DNA of 64,000 nt, from positions 62,001 through 126,000 of the forward strand of contig JBAZXZ010000001.1 of the NCBI GenBank assembly GCA_041659565.1. The letters run 5' to 3'. The notes beneath the pieces are model-generated. The model was not told the DNA's origin. It saw nothing but the letters and a program-made list of their open reading frames with translations, and ran no database searches. Position 1 is the stretch's first letter, and each line of letters opens with the position of its first letter. Below are positions 40,176-52,100 of this stretch, piece after piece. The stretch comes from Altimarinus sp041659565 (GTDB lineage Bacteria > Patescibacteriota > Gracilibacteria > BD1-5 > UBA6164). The position numbers and the translations under genes were made by a program.

Positions 40176-42179
40176 ATGTGAATTTTAACAGAAATAGATC
40201 AAAATAAAACTCGTAAAAGATTTACAAAAACTATAATTTTTATTGTGTTTATAATTTTATCTTCAGGAGCTTATTATATTTACAATAAACAAAAAAATAC
40301 AATTTCAAATCATAAGTTTACAACTGTTATAAAAAAAGATTTATCATTAAATTTTTCTTCTGACTGAAAAGTATATTACAAAGATCAATATGAACTCAAT
40401 TTTCAAACTTCATGAGTTCTACAAAATATATATAAAAATGAATGAGATAATGTTAAAAAATGAGAGATTATAGCAAGTTTAGATGATAAATATTTAAAAA
40501 TAAATGTAGATAAGGCATCAATAGCTTTAGATACTGCAAGAGCTAATTTAAATGCAAAAATAGCTACAAAATGACAAGTAAGTGATGTTAATATTTCTAA
40601 AGAACAATTAAAATCTAGTGAGACATCTTTGGATACTACAATTAAGCAATGAGAAAAAGATGTTGAAACAGCAAAAGCTAATTTAGATAATGTTACACTT
40701 AGTTATAATAACCTAAAAGAATCGGTAAAACAAGATTTAGAAACTGCTATAAAAAATGTAGAGACAAAACAGAAAGATTTAGATAATTCAAAAGATAATT
40801 TACAATCAATAATTGATTCTGAATCTCTAAATGTAAAAAATGCTCAAGAAAAAACAATAACAGAAATCAATATAGCACTTCCTTTAATTGAAAAATATAT
40901 AAGAGATACAGATGTATTACTTTGAATTACTGATCAAAATAGGTCATTAAATGATTCTTTTGAGAATTTTTTATGAGCAAAAGATATAACTACCAAGAGT
41001 CTGGCTGAAAATAGTTTTAACTTAGCCTTTGTTAATTATCAAAACTATAAAAATGAATGGACTTTATATCAAGAAAATATAGATTTATCTCAAGTTTGAT
41101 TACAATCAAATAAAGTTTTATCTATTTTGGATAATGTTGATAGTATGTTAAAAAATACTAAAGAAATGTTGAAAAATTCAATATCATCTTTACCAAATTT
41201 TTCACAAAGTGTTATTGATTGATATATATTGAATATTGATAGTAATATAAATGGTTTACAATTTGAAATTCAAAAAATAGTTACTGTTAGTCAAAATATT
41301 GATTCAGCTTTATCAAATTTAGATACAAAAAAGATAAGTGCAGAAAATCAAATAAAATCAGCTGAATTACAATTAGAACAAGCCAATATTTCACTTGATA
41401 AAATAAAAGTTCAATCAAATAATTCACTAGATGATTTAGATCAAAAATATAATTTAGCCAAAATTGCTCTAGAAACAGCAAATACAAGATTACAAAATAA
41501 TATTGATTTAGCAAATTCTCAAATAAATATATCAAAAGCAAATCTTGATTATAAGACTTCAAAATTTGATGCAAGAGAGTTGGAACCTTATTATACTGCT
41601 ATAAAAAATGCTCAAAAATGATTAGAAGAATCAAAAGCTAGATTAGATGATGCTTATCTAAGAAGTCCTATTGACTGAAAAATATGAAAACTTAGTTCTG
41701 CAAAAATTTGAACAAATATACAAGTTAATCCTAACTCCCCTTTTGTAGTAATTATTAAAAAAGATTCTTTGTATATAGAAGCTAAAATTGAAGAATGAGA
41801 TATTAAAAATATAAAAATAAATCAAGAAGTAAAAATAACTTTTAATTCGTTAGAATGAGTTGAATTGAAATGAAAAGTATCATATATATCTGATAAAGCT
41901 GAGACAGATATTAACTGAATTGTTACCTATAAAGTAGAAGTAATATTTGAAAATATGGATTCAAGTGTTAAAGAATGATTTACAACTCAATTGTATTTTT
42001 TAATTGAAAAAAAGAATAATATCTTGGTTTTACCTATGGAATCTGTTTTAATTGAAAATTGAGTTTCAAGTGTAACTCTAGAAGATAATACAAAAAAAAT
42101 AATACAAACTTGAATAAATGACTGAGATTATATAGAAATAATTAATTGATTATCAGAGTGAGATAAAGTAATATATTAA
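40176..42179 (+). CDS. MacA-like periplasmic adaptor (HlyD family)
   Basis: The 667-residue protein has one N-terminal membrane helix (IIFIVFIILSSGAYYIYNK). A split lipoyl/beta-barrel domain has SGVLQNIYKNEGDNVKKGEI and later LRSPIDGKIGKLSSAKIGTN and GISDKAETDINGIVTYKVEV. A coiled-coil hairpin of about 380 residues lies between the two halves. The coiled coil is much longer than in proteobacterial MacA (whole protein about 370 residues). The adaptor links an ABC permease to an outer structure. The two genes that follow encode the permease and ATPase, completing a MacAB-like exporter. Confidence 0.88.
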
Positions 42180-42192
42180 TAATTATACAATT

Positions 42193-43383
42193 ATGCTACT
42201 ATTTTATGAAATAATAAAATTATCATTTAAATCACTTAAATCAAATAAACTTCGTTCTTGATTGAGTATACTTTGAATTGTTATATGAGTTTTTACAATA
42301 ATGATGGTTGTCGCTATTTGAAATACAGCATCAAAAACAATAGATGATCAATTTAAATTTCTAAATGTCACAAATATTGTAGTTCAGCCTGTAAATACTT
42401 CAAATGCTAAATCAAAGTTAAATGAAAGGGATATTAAATATGTAATGCAAAATGCAAAATATATAACTATCTGAAGTGAAATATTTTTCTGAAGATGATC
42501 TGTTTCATATAAAAATAAGAAAAAACAGTACAATGTCTTAGCTTGAAATGAGACATTTCCTAAAGTTATGCCACTTAATATCAAATATTGAAGATTTTTT
42601 ACAGAAAGTGAATGAAAAAAATGAGAAAAAGTTGTAATTATTTGAAAAATCGTAGTTGATGATATTTTTTGAGAATGACAAAATCCAGTATGAAAAGATC
42701 TTTTTGTTAGTTGAAAAATGTTAAAAATTATATGAGTAATGGAACCATCTGGTTGAGTTTGACCATTTTCATTTGATGATGCTTTGATTATGCCAATTGC
42801 AACTACAAATAAGTTTTTATCAAATGCAAGTGATCCAAGACCTATGATATTTTTAGCTAGTAGTCTTGATAATGTACCAAAAGCTCTAGAAGAATTAAAA
42901 GAGTTACTAAGAAAAAATCATAATATAAAACCCTGAGCTGATGATGATTTTGCTGCTGTAGATCAATGACAAGTTTTGGTAATAGCTAAAGCAATGGCTA
43001 GTTTAACTAAATTTATACTTATCTGAATTTGAACAATTGTTTTGATTGTTTCATGAATCTGAATAATGAATGTAATGTTTGCATGAGTTGCTGAGAGGAA
43101 AAAAGAAATATGAGTTATGATGTCAATTTGAGCTAGAAAAAAAGATATAATGAATCAATTTATGATTGAAAGTGTTATTTTAACTTTATTTGCTTGATTT
43201 ATATGAGTTATTGCAGGTTCTATTGTTTTATTTATTATAAATCTTTTTAGTCCTTATAAAATCGCTGATCCTTATTCTGGAGTATTATTGGCTATTTCTT
43301 TTTCTTTTATTACTTGAGTATTTTTTGGTATTTATCCAGCAAGAAAAGCCTCAAGATTAGATCCTGTTGATGCTCTTAGATAA
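42193..43383 (+). CDS. MacB/FtsX-type ABC transporter permease
   Basis: The 396 residues have four membrane helices in the MacB pattern. The first is in LRSGLSILGIVIGVFTIMMV, a large extracellular domain follows (about residues 45-265), and then come three helices, with SIGARKKDIMNQFMIESVIL between helices 2 and 3 and the end IYPARKASRLDPVDALR. These are the signatures of mechanotransmission-type ABC permeases. It lies 13 bases after the adaptor and 14 before the ATPase. The cargo (peptide, lipid or toxin) is unknown. Confidence 0.92.
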
Positions 43384-43397
43384 TAATAATTATAAAT

Positions 43398-44102
43398 ATG
43401 TCTGTAAAAAATATAATTGAGATGAAAAATCTTTATAAGTCATATTATTTAGAAACTTGAGAAGAAGTGCCTGTTTTGAAGTGAATTAATTTAAAAATAA
43501 AACAAAATGAATTTATTGCAATAATGTGAGAAAGTTGAAGTGGTAAATCTACATTGCTTAATATAATATGATTTCTTCATTCACTTACTTCTTGAGAATA
43601 TATTTTAGAATGAGATGATGTATCAAAAATAAAAGATGATGAAACTCTTTCTTTTATAAGAAGTAAAAAAATAGGATTTATCTTTCAACAATTTTATTTA
43701 TTACCTAGATTAAATTCTCTAGAAAATATAACTTTACCTGCAATTTATGCATGAATTTGATTTCAAAATAGAAATAAAAAAGCCATGGAATTATTACAAA
43801 AATTGTGACTTCAAGATAAGTTAAATTCTTATCCTGGAGAATTATCTGGTGGACAACAACAAAGAATTGCCATAGGTAGATCTCTTATAAATTCACCTGA
43901 GATATTATTAGCTGATGAACCAACTTGAAACCTTGATAGTAAGACAACATCTGAAGTTATGGAATTAATTAAAGAAGTAAAAACTTCTTGAAAAACAGTA
44001 ATTATGGTTACTCATGCAAAAAATGTAGCTTTATATGCTGATAGAATAATATTTTTGAAAGATTGAAAAGTAATTGATGATGATTATAAATTGGATAAAT
44101 AG
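43398..44102 (+). CDS. ABC transporter ATPase (MacB/LolD type)
   Basis: The 234-residue nucleotide-binding subunit has Walker A MGESGSGKSTLLNIIGFLHS (five of its glycines TGA or GGT), the Q-loop in IGFIFQQFYLLPRLNSLENI, the signature LSGGQQQRIAIGRSL, Walker B EILLADEPTGNLDS and the H-loop in IMVTHAKN. These are of the LolD/MacB class. It ends the three-gene exporter operon and is followed by a terminator hairpin at 44144. Confidence 0.94.
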
Positions 44103-44143
44103 TGTAATTATAATTTCAATTTCACATTCAATTTATATTATTT

Positions 44144-44168
44144 TCTCCTTTATTTTAAGGAGATTTTT
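44144..44168 (+). terminator. terminator of the MacAB-like operon
   Basis: Stem TCTCCTT (44144-44150) and AAGGAGA (44157-44163) with a six-base loop is followed by TTTTTCTTTTC. It lies 42 bases after the ATPase stop. Confidence 0.8.
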
Positions 44169-44303
44169 CTTTTCTATTAAAAATATAAAAAAAATACTTT
44201 CATTTTCTTGACATTTATAAAAGTATATGATTTAATATTGATATGTTAATTAATATTTCAAGTAAATTATTAGTTATAAATTTTAAATTTTAAATTATTT
44301 GCT

Positions 44304-45461
44304 ATGCCTTCTATATTTTATGAAATTTTCAATAACCTGAGAAAGATTGATGAAGAATCTTTAAAAACTCTTATATCAGAATTAACAGCATTTATTGATG
44401 AGTTAAAATGAAAGTGAGAGATTGATGAATTGAAAGTTCTTGTTAATAAAACTCATGAATTAATAGAAAAAAATAAAAAAAAGATTGATAAAAAGGCAAA
44501 AAAAGAATTTAAAAAATTAGATGATTTACTTGAAGATGCTGAAGATTTTATCAAAGCAACTGAAAAAGAAAAAGAAGTTAAACTTATTGATGTAGTAAAA
44601 AATGTAGAAAAAAAATATATGCATTGTCCTAGTTTAGAAGAAGAAAAACTAAAGACTTATGCTCAAGTTTGTGTAAAAAGAGAAAATATAGCATATGAAA
44701 AAATTATTATTGAACTTCAATTAGAATTACTTAAATTACAAAAATATATAAAAGAAACTTGAGATAAGGTTTTGATAATATTTGAATGAAGAGATGCAGC
44801 TGGAAAAGGTTGAACTATAAAGAGATTTACAGAATATTTAAATCCTAGATGAGCTAGAGTAGTAGCATTAGAAAAACCTAGTGAAAAAGAAAAATCTGAG
44901 TGGTATTTTCAAAGGTATATATCAAATTTGCCAAGTGCATGAGAAATGGTATTTTTTGATAGAAGTTGGTATAATAGAGCTTGAGTAGAACCTGTTATGT
45001 GATTTGTAAGAAAAAAAGATTATGAACAATTTCTTGATGATGTACCAAAATTTGAAAAAATGCTAGTTTCTTCAGGAATTAAAATTATAAAATTTTATTT
45101 TTCTGTAAGTAAGGAAGAACAAGCAAAGAGGTTTGATGAAAGAAGAAGAAATCCATTAAAACAGTTTAAACTTTCCCCTATTGATCAAGTTGGTCAAAAA
45201 CTATGGGATAAATATACACTTGCTGAATATAAAAATTTTTCTAATACTCATACAAAACATTGTCCATGGATAATTGTAAAAAGTGATAATAAGAAAAAAG
45301 CTAGAATTAATTCAATAAAATATTGTCTAAATCAATTTGATTATGATAAAAAAATTAATAGTAAAAAACTACAAATTGATAAAGAAATAATCACTTCTTG
45401 AGATGATAATGTAAAACATTTAAAAAATCAAATAGATATTTCAAAAGATTTATTTGAATAA
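44304..45461 (+). CDS. ppk2: polyphosphate kinase 2 family protein with N-terminal extension
   Basis: The 385 residues carry a PPK2 domain from about residue 145. Walker A is FEGRDAAGKGGTIKRFTEYL. RVVALEKPSEKEKSEWYFQR and the lid/Walker B region MVFFDRSWYNRAGVEPVMGF follow, then FYFSVSKEEQAKRFDERRRN. PPK2 enzymes use polyphosphate to make nucleoside di- or triphosphates from less phosphorylated nucleotides. That would suit a cell with limited energy metabolism. The first 140 residues are a charged coiled-coil extension (KTHELIEKNKKKIDKKAKKE) not needed for PPK2 activity. Which nucleotide is used cannot be told. Confidence 0.93.
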
Positions 45462-45478
45462 AATATTAAAAGAGTTAA

Positions 45479-45513
45479 AATAAGCTAAAATTATAATTTT
45501 AGCTTATTTTTTT
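45479..45513 (+). terminator. ppk2 terminator abutting the pth start codon
   Basis: A perfect 30-base palindrome (AATAAGCTAAAATTA and its complement, 45479-45508) is followed by a seven-T run that ends directly at the ATG of pth (45514). It is a strong terminator for ppk2. Any transcript of pth must either read through it or start at or inside it. Confidence 0.88.
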
Positions 45514-46038
45514 ATGAAATTAATTGTTTGACTTGGAAATCCTGGTAAAGATTATGAATTTACTCGTCATAATCTTGGTTTTTTATTTTTGGATTATTTA
45601 AAAGAAAAAAAAGGTTTTAGTGATTTTAAAGAAGAATCAAAATTTAAGTGAAGTATTTCAAATTGATTTATAAAGTGAGAAAAAACTATACTATTGAAAC
45701 CACTTACATATATGAATATTTCTTGAGAATCTCTTAGAAAAGTCGTAGATTTTTATAAGGTTGATTTAGAAGATATGATTGTAATATATGATGATATAAG
45801 TATGGATTTTTGAAAAATAAGATTTAAAGATACATGAAGTGCTTGAGGACATAATTGAGTTAAAAGTATAATCTCTCATTTTTGAGATAAATGGAAAAGG
45901 ATAAAAGTATGAATTTGATTAAATACAAATTATGATGTTTCTGATTGGGTTTTATCTAAATTTACAAAAGATGAATTGGATAATTTACAAGATGAAATTT
46001 TTTATAAAATTTATGATTTAGTATCAGAGAAAATATAA
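45514..46038 (+). CDS. pth: peptidyl-tRNA hydrolase
   Basis: The 174-residue protein begins KLIVGLGNPGKDYEFTRHNL with the catalytic His in TRHNLGF (about residue 19). LLKPLTYMNISGESLRKVVD and IVIYDDISMDFGKIRFKDTG follow, then SAGGHNGVKSIISHFGDKWK. It recycles peptidyl-tRNA released from ribosomes. Most conserved glycines are TGA. The start codon is fixed by homology, yet it touches the U-tract of the upstream terminator, leaving no room for a ribosome-binding site after a new transcript start. Confidence 0.95.
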
Positions 46039-46059
46039 TTTATTTTTTAAAAAATATTT

Positions 46060-47037
46060 ATGGTAACTAAAGAACAAGGTTTTTTATCTAGAATTAAGGA
46101 TAGTTTTTTATTGTTTGTAAAAAATTTTCTTGGGATAAGTTTGTATTATATTATTTTTGTAATAATATCTTGAATTACTTTGTCATTATTATGAAATTAT
46201 ATATTTTCAATTGCTTTTAAATTTGTAAATGTAAATAAAGATGTAGGAATAGATGCAAATACTTATATTAATATTGGATATTTTGCAATTATTTATTGAT
46301 TTATTGCTTTAAGTATAGCTATTCTAAAAATCCCTTTTTATATATCACTTGTAAAAAATATAGAAAATTCATTTAATTGAGAACTGGTTAATAAAAATAC
46401 TAATTTAAAATATTGATTTACATCTATTTGAAAGATATTTAATACTTATTGGTATATATTTAAATATGTTGTACTAATTCCCTCTTTGATACTTATTATT
46501 TGATTATTAGTTGTTTTTGTAGATCAATTTATTTGAACATTGATAATAATTTTATCATTAATTGTATTTATTTATTTTGCAATTTTTAGATGACTTAGAT
46601 CATTTTTATCTCTTATTTATGCTATAGTTTATAATGATTTTTCAAATGATAATTTCAAAAAATCAATTTTTCTTACAAAAAATAATATAGGAAGTATTTT
46701 TTGGAATATAATTTGATTAGCAATATTTTTCTGGTTTATATGATTTATAATTTCTAAATTTATAAATCTTTCTACATTTGATATGAGTTCAATTTATTCG
46801 ATTATTTGAGATATCTACTTAAACAAAGAAACTATAAATATGAGTCAAAAAATGACTGAATTGGTTACATTACTTACTCCTGAAACAAAAATTACTCTTA
46901 TATGATTATCTAAAAGTATTATTTCAATAATCAAAGATAGTTTGTTTTATATATTTGGATTAATTTTCTATTTTTTACTAATGAAAAAATTTGAACAAAG
47001 GCTAGGTATAAATCAAACTGATACAATAAAAAACTAA
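46060..47037 (+). CDS. polytopic membrane protein, unknown
   Basis: The 325 residues have about six hydrophobic segments (for example ISLYYIIFVIISGITLSLLG and LIPSLILIIGLLVVFVDQFI). Between them are basic loops, and a short soluble C-terminal tail follows. No family was recognised. The pattern of paired helices with aromatic residues resembles DUF975/GlpM-like or glycerophosphodiester-type membrane domains, but not clearly. It lies 21 bases after pth and may be co-transcribed. Confidence 0.7.
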
Positions 47038-47080
47038 AAATTAATTATTATATAAATCATTGATTTTTTTTATAAATATA

Positions 47081-47107
47081 TTGACTTATTAATAATATTG
47101 TTATAAT
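47081..47107 (+). promoter_or_regulatory. promoter for the pyrF-pyrE fusion gene
   Basis: TTGACT (47081-47086) and a perfect TATAAT (47102-47107) have a 15-bp spacer, 34 bases before the start codon. Confidence 0.75.
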
Positions 47108-47141
47108 TAAAACTGATTTACAAATTAATTAGTTTTTTATT

Positions 47142-48674
47142 ATGTCAAAATCAGAGTATTTAGGTCCTAAATTGATAATTGCCCTTGATAATGTTGATAA
47201 GCAAGAGGTAATAGAAATAATGGAAAAATTAAAAGATTTTTCTTGAAAAGTTGTTTTTAAAGTAAATGACTTACTTTTTGAATTATGAGCAAAATGAATG
47301 AATGAATTTTTATGAAAAACATGAGTACAAGCTATGCTTGATCCAAAATGGCATGATATAAAAGAAACTCTTTTAAATTATCTTAGAAAACTATCTGAAA
47401 ATTCTGAACTTTGTAAACAAACATCATTTGTAACAGTTCATGCTAGTAATTGAAAAAAAGCTTTGGAAGAATTGGTTAATGAGAAGAAAAGATTAGGGTT
47501 AACTACAAAAATATTTGCAGTTACAGCATTAACTAGTTTAACAGATTCTGATACACAAGCAATATATGATGATACAGCAAAACATACAGTTTTAAAACTT
47601 GCTAAAGATGCATTGGATGCTTGAGTTGATTGAATCGTATGTTCTCCTAGAGAAGCTGCTTTGTTAAGAGAAGTTTTTTCTGATTATAAATTTGAAATTA
47701 TAACTCCATGAGTTAGATTTGAATGATGAGATACTCATGATCAAAAAAGAGTAACAACTCCAGCTGATGCTATAAAAAACTGATCAAATCATATAGTTAT
47801 GTGAAGACCAGTTCTTAAAAGTAAAGATATGAAAAAAGCTGTGAAAAGATTTTTCAGTGAAATAAAATGAATTTTTAGTGAAGTTGAATGAAAATATCAA
47901 TTTGAAAAACTTTTATATACTTGAGAATGGTTAGATTTACTTAAGTATATTTGAGCAATTTATAAAAAACCTGAATGATGAAAATATTGTAGACTTGCTA
48001 GTAAATTATTAAGTGATACTTATATAAATATTGGAGCTACTGAAAGAAATTATTTAGTTTTAGAAAGAGCAGGAGAAGAGTTAGCTAAAAAAATAGAAGA
48101 TAAATGAATTAAAGCAGATGTAATTATGTGAGCTCAAATGTGAAGTGTTAGGTTATCTTGAGTTTTATGAGAAAAATTATGAATTGAAGAAAGTATTTAT
48201 ACTGAAAAAAATAATCCTGAAAAAAATGCTTTAAATGATATAAAACTTTTGTTGAACTCTTTTAACGGAAAATTGAATCCTACAACAATTATTCAAGCAG
48301 TAACAGAATTAGCAAATAGAAAATATGAAGATGAAATGCAACTTAATAGACATGATATAGATCTGACTTGAAAGAAAATAATTTTGAGTGAGGATATAGT
48401 CACAAAATGAAGTACTTTAAAAAAGATGATTGAAATAGTAAAATCAAGATGATGAGAAGTTGTTGCAATAACTTGTGTTTGAAATAGATATTGAAAAAAT
48501 GAGTTTGATTGAATTCCTTTAATTTCTTGTTTTGTTCCACCTAAATTTAATATGTTTTATGATCAAAATACTCCTGTAGAAAATAGATGAAATACTAATG
48601 AACTTTCAGAATGATCTAATATTGCTGAAAAACCAAAAAATATTTGGCCTGAGTTGGTTGAAAGTATGAGGTAA
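47142..48674 (+). CDS. pyrFE: fused orotidine-5'-phosphate decarboxylase / orotate phosphoribosyltransferase
   Basis: The 510 residues join two enzymes that make UMP from orotate. Residues about 8-245 are the decarboxylase: LIIALDNVDKQEVIEIMEKL, FKVNDLLFELGAKGMNEFLG, LDPKWHDIKET with the catalytic D-x-K-x-x-D pattern, and ITPGVRFEGGDTHDQKRVTT. Residues about 270-510 are the phosphoribosyltransferase: ADVIMGAQMGSVRLSG and the PRPP loop KIILSEDIVTKGSTLKKMIE. The order (decarboxylase first) is opposite to animal UMP synthase. No other pyrimidine genes are here, so the cell may use imported orotate. It has its own promoter. Confidence 0.93.
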
Positions 48675-48715
48675 GTAGGTACAAAAAAATATAATTTATA
48701 CTTTAAATAAAAAAT

Positions 48716-48979
48716 ATGAATAAAATTACAATACCAGAGTGAACTCCATTGTTAGTTAGTGAATGAGAAAAATTATATGTAAGTAAAGAAATAGTAGAGT
48801 TAGCGATGGCTACTAAAAATGATGTATGGGATATACTTACACAGATTCCTGTATGATGAGTAAAAAGATCAGAAGACTTTTTTAGAAAATATGAAATATG
48901 AAATTATTGAGAAGATTATGAAGTAATTTCAAAAGCTTGAGATAATATAGATATTGAGATAAGGGAAGAAAATAATTAA
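48716..48979 (+). CDS. hypothetical protein
   Basis: The 87-residue acidic protein (MNKITIPEGTPLLVSEGEKL) contains a stretch, NDVWDILTQIPVGGVKRSED, of possible helix-turn-strand form. No family. It follows pyrFE by 41 bases on the same strand. Its TAA stop overlaps the stop of the convergent recG in the TTAA at 48976-48979. Confidence 0.6.
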
Positions 48980-50961
48980 TTTTTCAACATCTCTTCTATA
49001 TCTTCCCTAATCTGGCTAACAAGTTCTAAATCTTTTAAATCTGCAATTTTTAAGTCTGGTAATCAGCTTTGTTTTACTCAGTAAACTTCACCTGGTCATC
49101 TAAGCTCTAGATCTATTTCAGCTAATTCAAATCAATTGTTTGTTCTTTCCATAGCTTTTAGTCTGTCTGTATAGTTTCATTTACTAGGAAATAGGTAACA
49201 ATATGATTGATATCCCCCCCTACCAACTCTTCATCTGAATTGATGAAGTTGAGATAGTCAGAATCTTTCAGCTCATTCTATACACATTATTGTTGCATTT
49301 GGTATATTTACTCATACTTCAACAACTGATGTACTTGATAATACAGCAATTTTATTTTCACTAAAATCTTTCATTATAGCTTCTTTTTCTTTAGGTTTCA
49401 TTTTTCAGTGAAGTAATCAAACTTTGAAAGGTTGATAAATGTCTTGTAAAAATTCAAAAGTAGAAATAGCATTTGCTAGGTCTATTTTTTCTGATTCTTC
49501 TACAAGTGGAGATATCCAAAATACTTGTCTTCAAGCCTCAATTTGAGTTCTTACAAAAAGTTCTATTTGTTGTCTTTCAGCCTCACTTTTAGCTACTTTT
49601 GTATGAATCAATTTTCTTCAGGCTGGATACTCTTTTATTACTGATAAATCTTGATCTCAGTATAGTGTTAAAGCTAGAGTTCTTGGAATTGGAGTTGCAG
49701 TCATATTGAGTACATGTGGAACAAGTCCAGATTTATTTCAGATTCCAGATTCCAATATTTCTCTTTGTTTTACTCAAAATCTATGTTGTTCATCTACAAC
49801 TACAAATCATAGATTATTAAAATATACATTTTCTTGGATAAGTGCATGAGTTCAAACTATTATATCTATATTTCAAGTTTTTAAGAGATTTTTAATTTCT
49901 TCTTTTTCTTTTGTTTTAGTGCTTCAAACTAGTAAATTTGAAGTTAAATTATAATATGATAATAATTCTTGTATTGCTTCAAAGTGTTGTCTAGCAAGGA
50001 TTTCTGTAGGAACCATAAAGGCAACTTGGATGGAATTCTTACTCTCAATAATCCCATGAATTGCTAATATGAGAGCAATTATCGTTTTACCTGTTCATAC
50101 ATCTCATTCTAGAAGTCTTTGCATAGAATGATTTTTTTCCATATCTTTTAGTGTTTGAAAAAGTGAAACTTTTTGTCAGTTGGTAAGTGAAAATGGAAGT
50201 TTTGAGAGTATGTCTTTTATTAATTCTGGATTTAAAGGAATAGCAAGACTTTTTCCTTCTGTTTCCTTGAAAACTTCAAATTTTTTAGATAATGTTTTAA
50301 AATTTATCTCAAACAGTTCTTCATAAGCTAACCTAAATTTAGCAATTTCAATATCATGTTTATTCTTTGGAAAATGTAGTTTTTTTAGAGCTTCTTTTTT
50401 TTCTATGAAATTATATTTTTTTATTATACTTTCTGGTAAAGTTTCTTCTATCTCATCAAAAAAGCTTTTTAAAAGAGGTATTTTTGAAGCTATCCAAGTT
50501 CAAGGAAGATAATTTATATCTGGATAAATTGGAACGATTTCTCAAGATACTTTTGTAAGGTCTGTTTCTATATCTGGAGACATAAAAGTTACTTTACCGT
50601 AATCATATTTTACTTTTCAACTAACCAATACTTTTTTTCATTTTGAAGCTAGTACATTAGCAGGAAAATATTTTTTATTAAACCAAACAGCTTCAGACAT
50701 AAAACCTGATTTATCTTCTAGAATAGCTTTTGTAAGTGTTTTTCAGTTTTGAGTTCTAGTTGTGTCTATTGAAATTAAAGTTACCAAAATAGTGTTTTTT
50801 TCCTTTAGGTTTAAATATGAAAAAGTATCTAAAACATTTGTTCTATCTTCATAATCTCTAGGATAATGATTTATTAGATCATTAACTGTAGTAATTCATA
50901 CTTTCTCAAGTGCTTTTATGTAGTTATCAGTTGTATGTAGAAGTGTTTTTGTAAGAAGCAT
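48976..50961 (-). CDS. recG: ATP-dependent DNA helicase RecG
   Basis: The 661-residue protein has an N-terminal wedge/OB domain (about 60-170). The helicase core has Walker A MQRLLEGDVGTGKTIIALIL (about 290), VAFMVPTEILARQHFEAIQ, the DEQH box in VVVDEQHRFGVKQR, MTATPIPRTLALTLY and motif VI QLHQFRGRVGRGGYQSYCYL. RecG remodels stalled forks and branched DNA. Length is typical. Several of the motif glycines, including in GDVGTGKT and QFRGRVG, are TGA. Confidence 0.96.
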
Positions 50962-51021
50962 TTTTAAAATTGATATATATAAAGTATATGTATTTTACTT
51001 TTTTTTATTTAAACATCAAAT

Positions 51022-51048
51022 TTTACTTTTTAAAAATATGGATATAAT
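51022..51048 (+). promoter_or_regulatory. promoter for the PEBP-family gene
   Basis: TTTACT (51022-51027) and TATAAT (51043-51048) are 15 bp apart, 36 bases before the start codon. Confidence 0.55.
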
Positions 51049-51084
51049 AAATTTATATTAAATAAATATTTTTATTTTTTATTT

Positions 51085-51651
51085 ATGAAAAAAATGTTAT
51101 TACTAATTATAGGTTTTTGAATACTTTTATTAATACTTTTATTTGTTATTATTAAGGTATTATTTAAATATAGCGAGATTTGAAAATTAACTATAACTTC
51201 ACCTGATTTTCAACATAATACTTTTTTATGAAGTCAGTTTACTTGTGATTGAAGTAATCTAATTCCTAAGCTTAAAATAAGTAATTTACCAGAAAATACT
51301 AAAAGTTTAGTTATAATTATAGATGATCCAGATGCTCCAAAAAATACATTTGTACACTTTCTAGCATGGGACATAAAAACAAACTGAAAAATATCTTTAA
51401 CATTATTTGAAGATAATAAAGATGTTTTAATATGACTTACTAGATGATTAAATAGTTTTTGAAATTTAAATTGGTGATGACCTTGTCCTCCTGTTTGACA
51501 TTGAATTCATAGGTATTTTTTCAAAATTTATGCTTTAAGTAAAGAAAAATTAGATTTAGAAGAATGAATTGATAAAGATGCATTATTGGATGCTATGCAA
51601 CCGTATAATTTATCTTATTGAGAGATTATAGGACTTTATAAAAGAGATTAA
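51085..51651 (+). CDS. YbhB/YbcL-family phosphatidylethanolamine-binding-like protein
   Basis: The 188 residues begin with a hydrophobic anchor or signal (MLLLIIGFGILLLILLFVII). The PEBP core follows: SLVIIIDDPDAPKNTFVHFL, AWDIKTN, then NLNWGGPCPPVGHGIHRYFF and KIYALSKEKLDLEEG. The D-P-D-A-P, G-P-C-P-P and G-x-H-R-Y-x-F motifs define the bacterial YbhB family, related to eukaryotic Raf kinase inhibitor protein. Its ligand in bacteria is unclear. A membrane anchor makes it likely to face outwards. It has its own promoter. Confidence 0.9.
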
Positions 51652-51702
51652 TTTATAATAAGTGGAACAAAATAATTTACAAGTTGATAATTTGAATTCA
51701 TT

Positions 51703-51729
51703 TTGACTTTTTAAGTTAAATGATATAAT
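51703..51729 (+). promoter_or_regulatory. promoter for the 51801-52388 gene pair
   Basis: TTGACT (51703-51708) and TATAAT (51724-51729) have a 15-bp spacer. The start codon follows 71 bases downstream. Confidence 0.6.
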
Positions 51730-51800
51730 GATTACTTCCAGTAATTCTTATTTTATTTCTTAACCTTTATTTTACAAGTTTATTTCTTAATTATTTATTT

Positions 51801-52082
51801 ATGTTTAAATGAAAAATTAGAATCTACAAAAATATAGATTGAAAAGAAGAAAGTGTAAGTAAAGAGTTTGATAATGAAAATAAATTTAATGAATTTATTG
51901 ATAAAAACCCAGATCTAAAAGATCTTAAAGAATGGGAAAATATAAAATGGCCTGAATCTCTATTTGATATGAACTTATTTTTTGAAGAAGCAAAAAGATT
52001 ATGAAATAAAGATTATTTTAAAGAAATGGAGAGAGAATTGGATAGACTTATAGATAAGTCAAAAAAACTTCTTTGAAAGTAA
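51801..52082 (+). CDS. hypothetical protein
   Basis: The 93-residue highly charged protein (MFKGKIRIYKNIDGKEESVS) has a predicted helical C-terminal half (ERELDRLIDKSKKLLGK). No family. It is followed 18 bases later by a second small gene and then a terminator, so it is part of a two-gene unit. Confidence 0.6.
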
Positions 52083-52100
52083 TTTATTAATACAATAATT

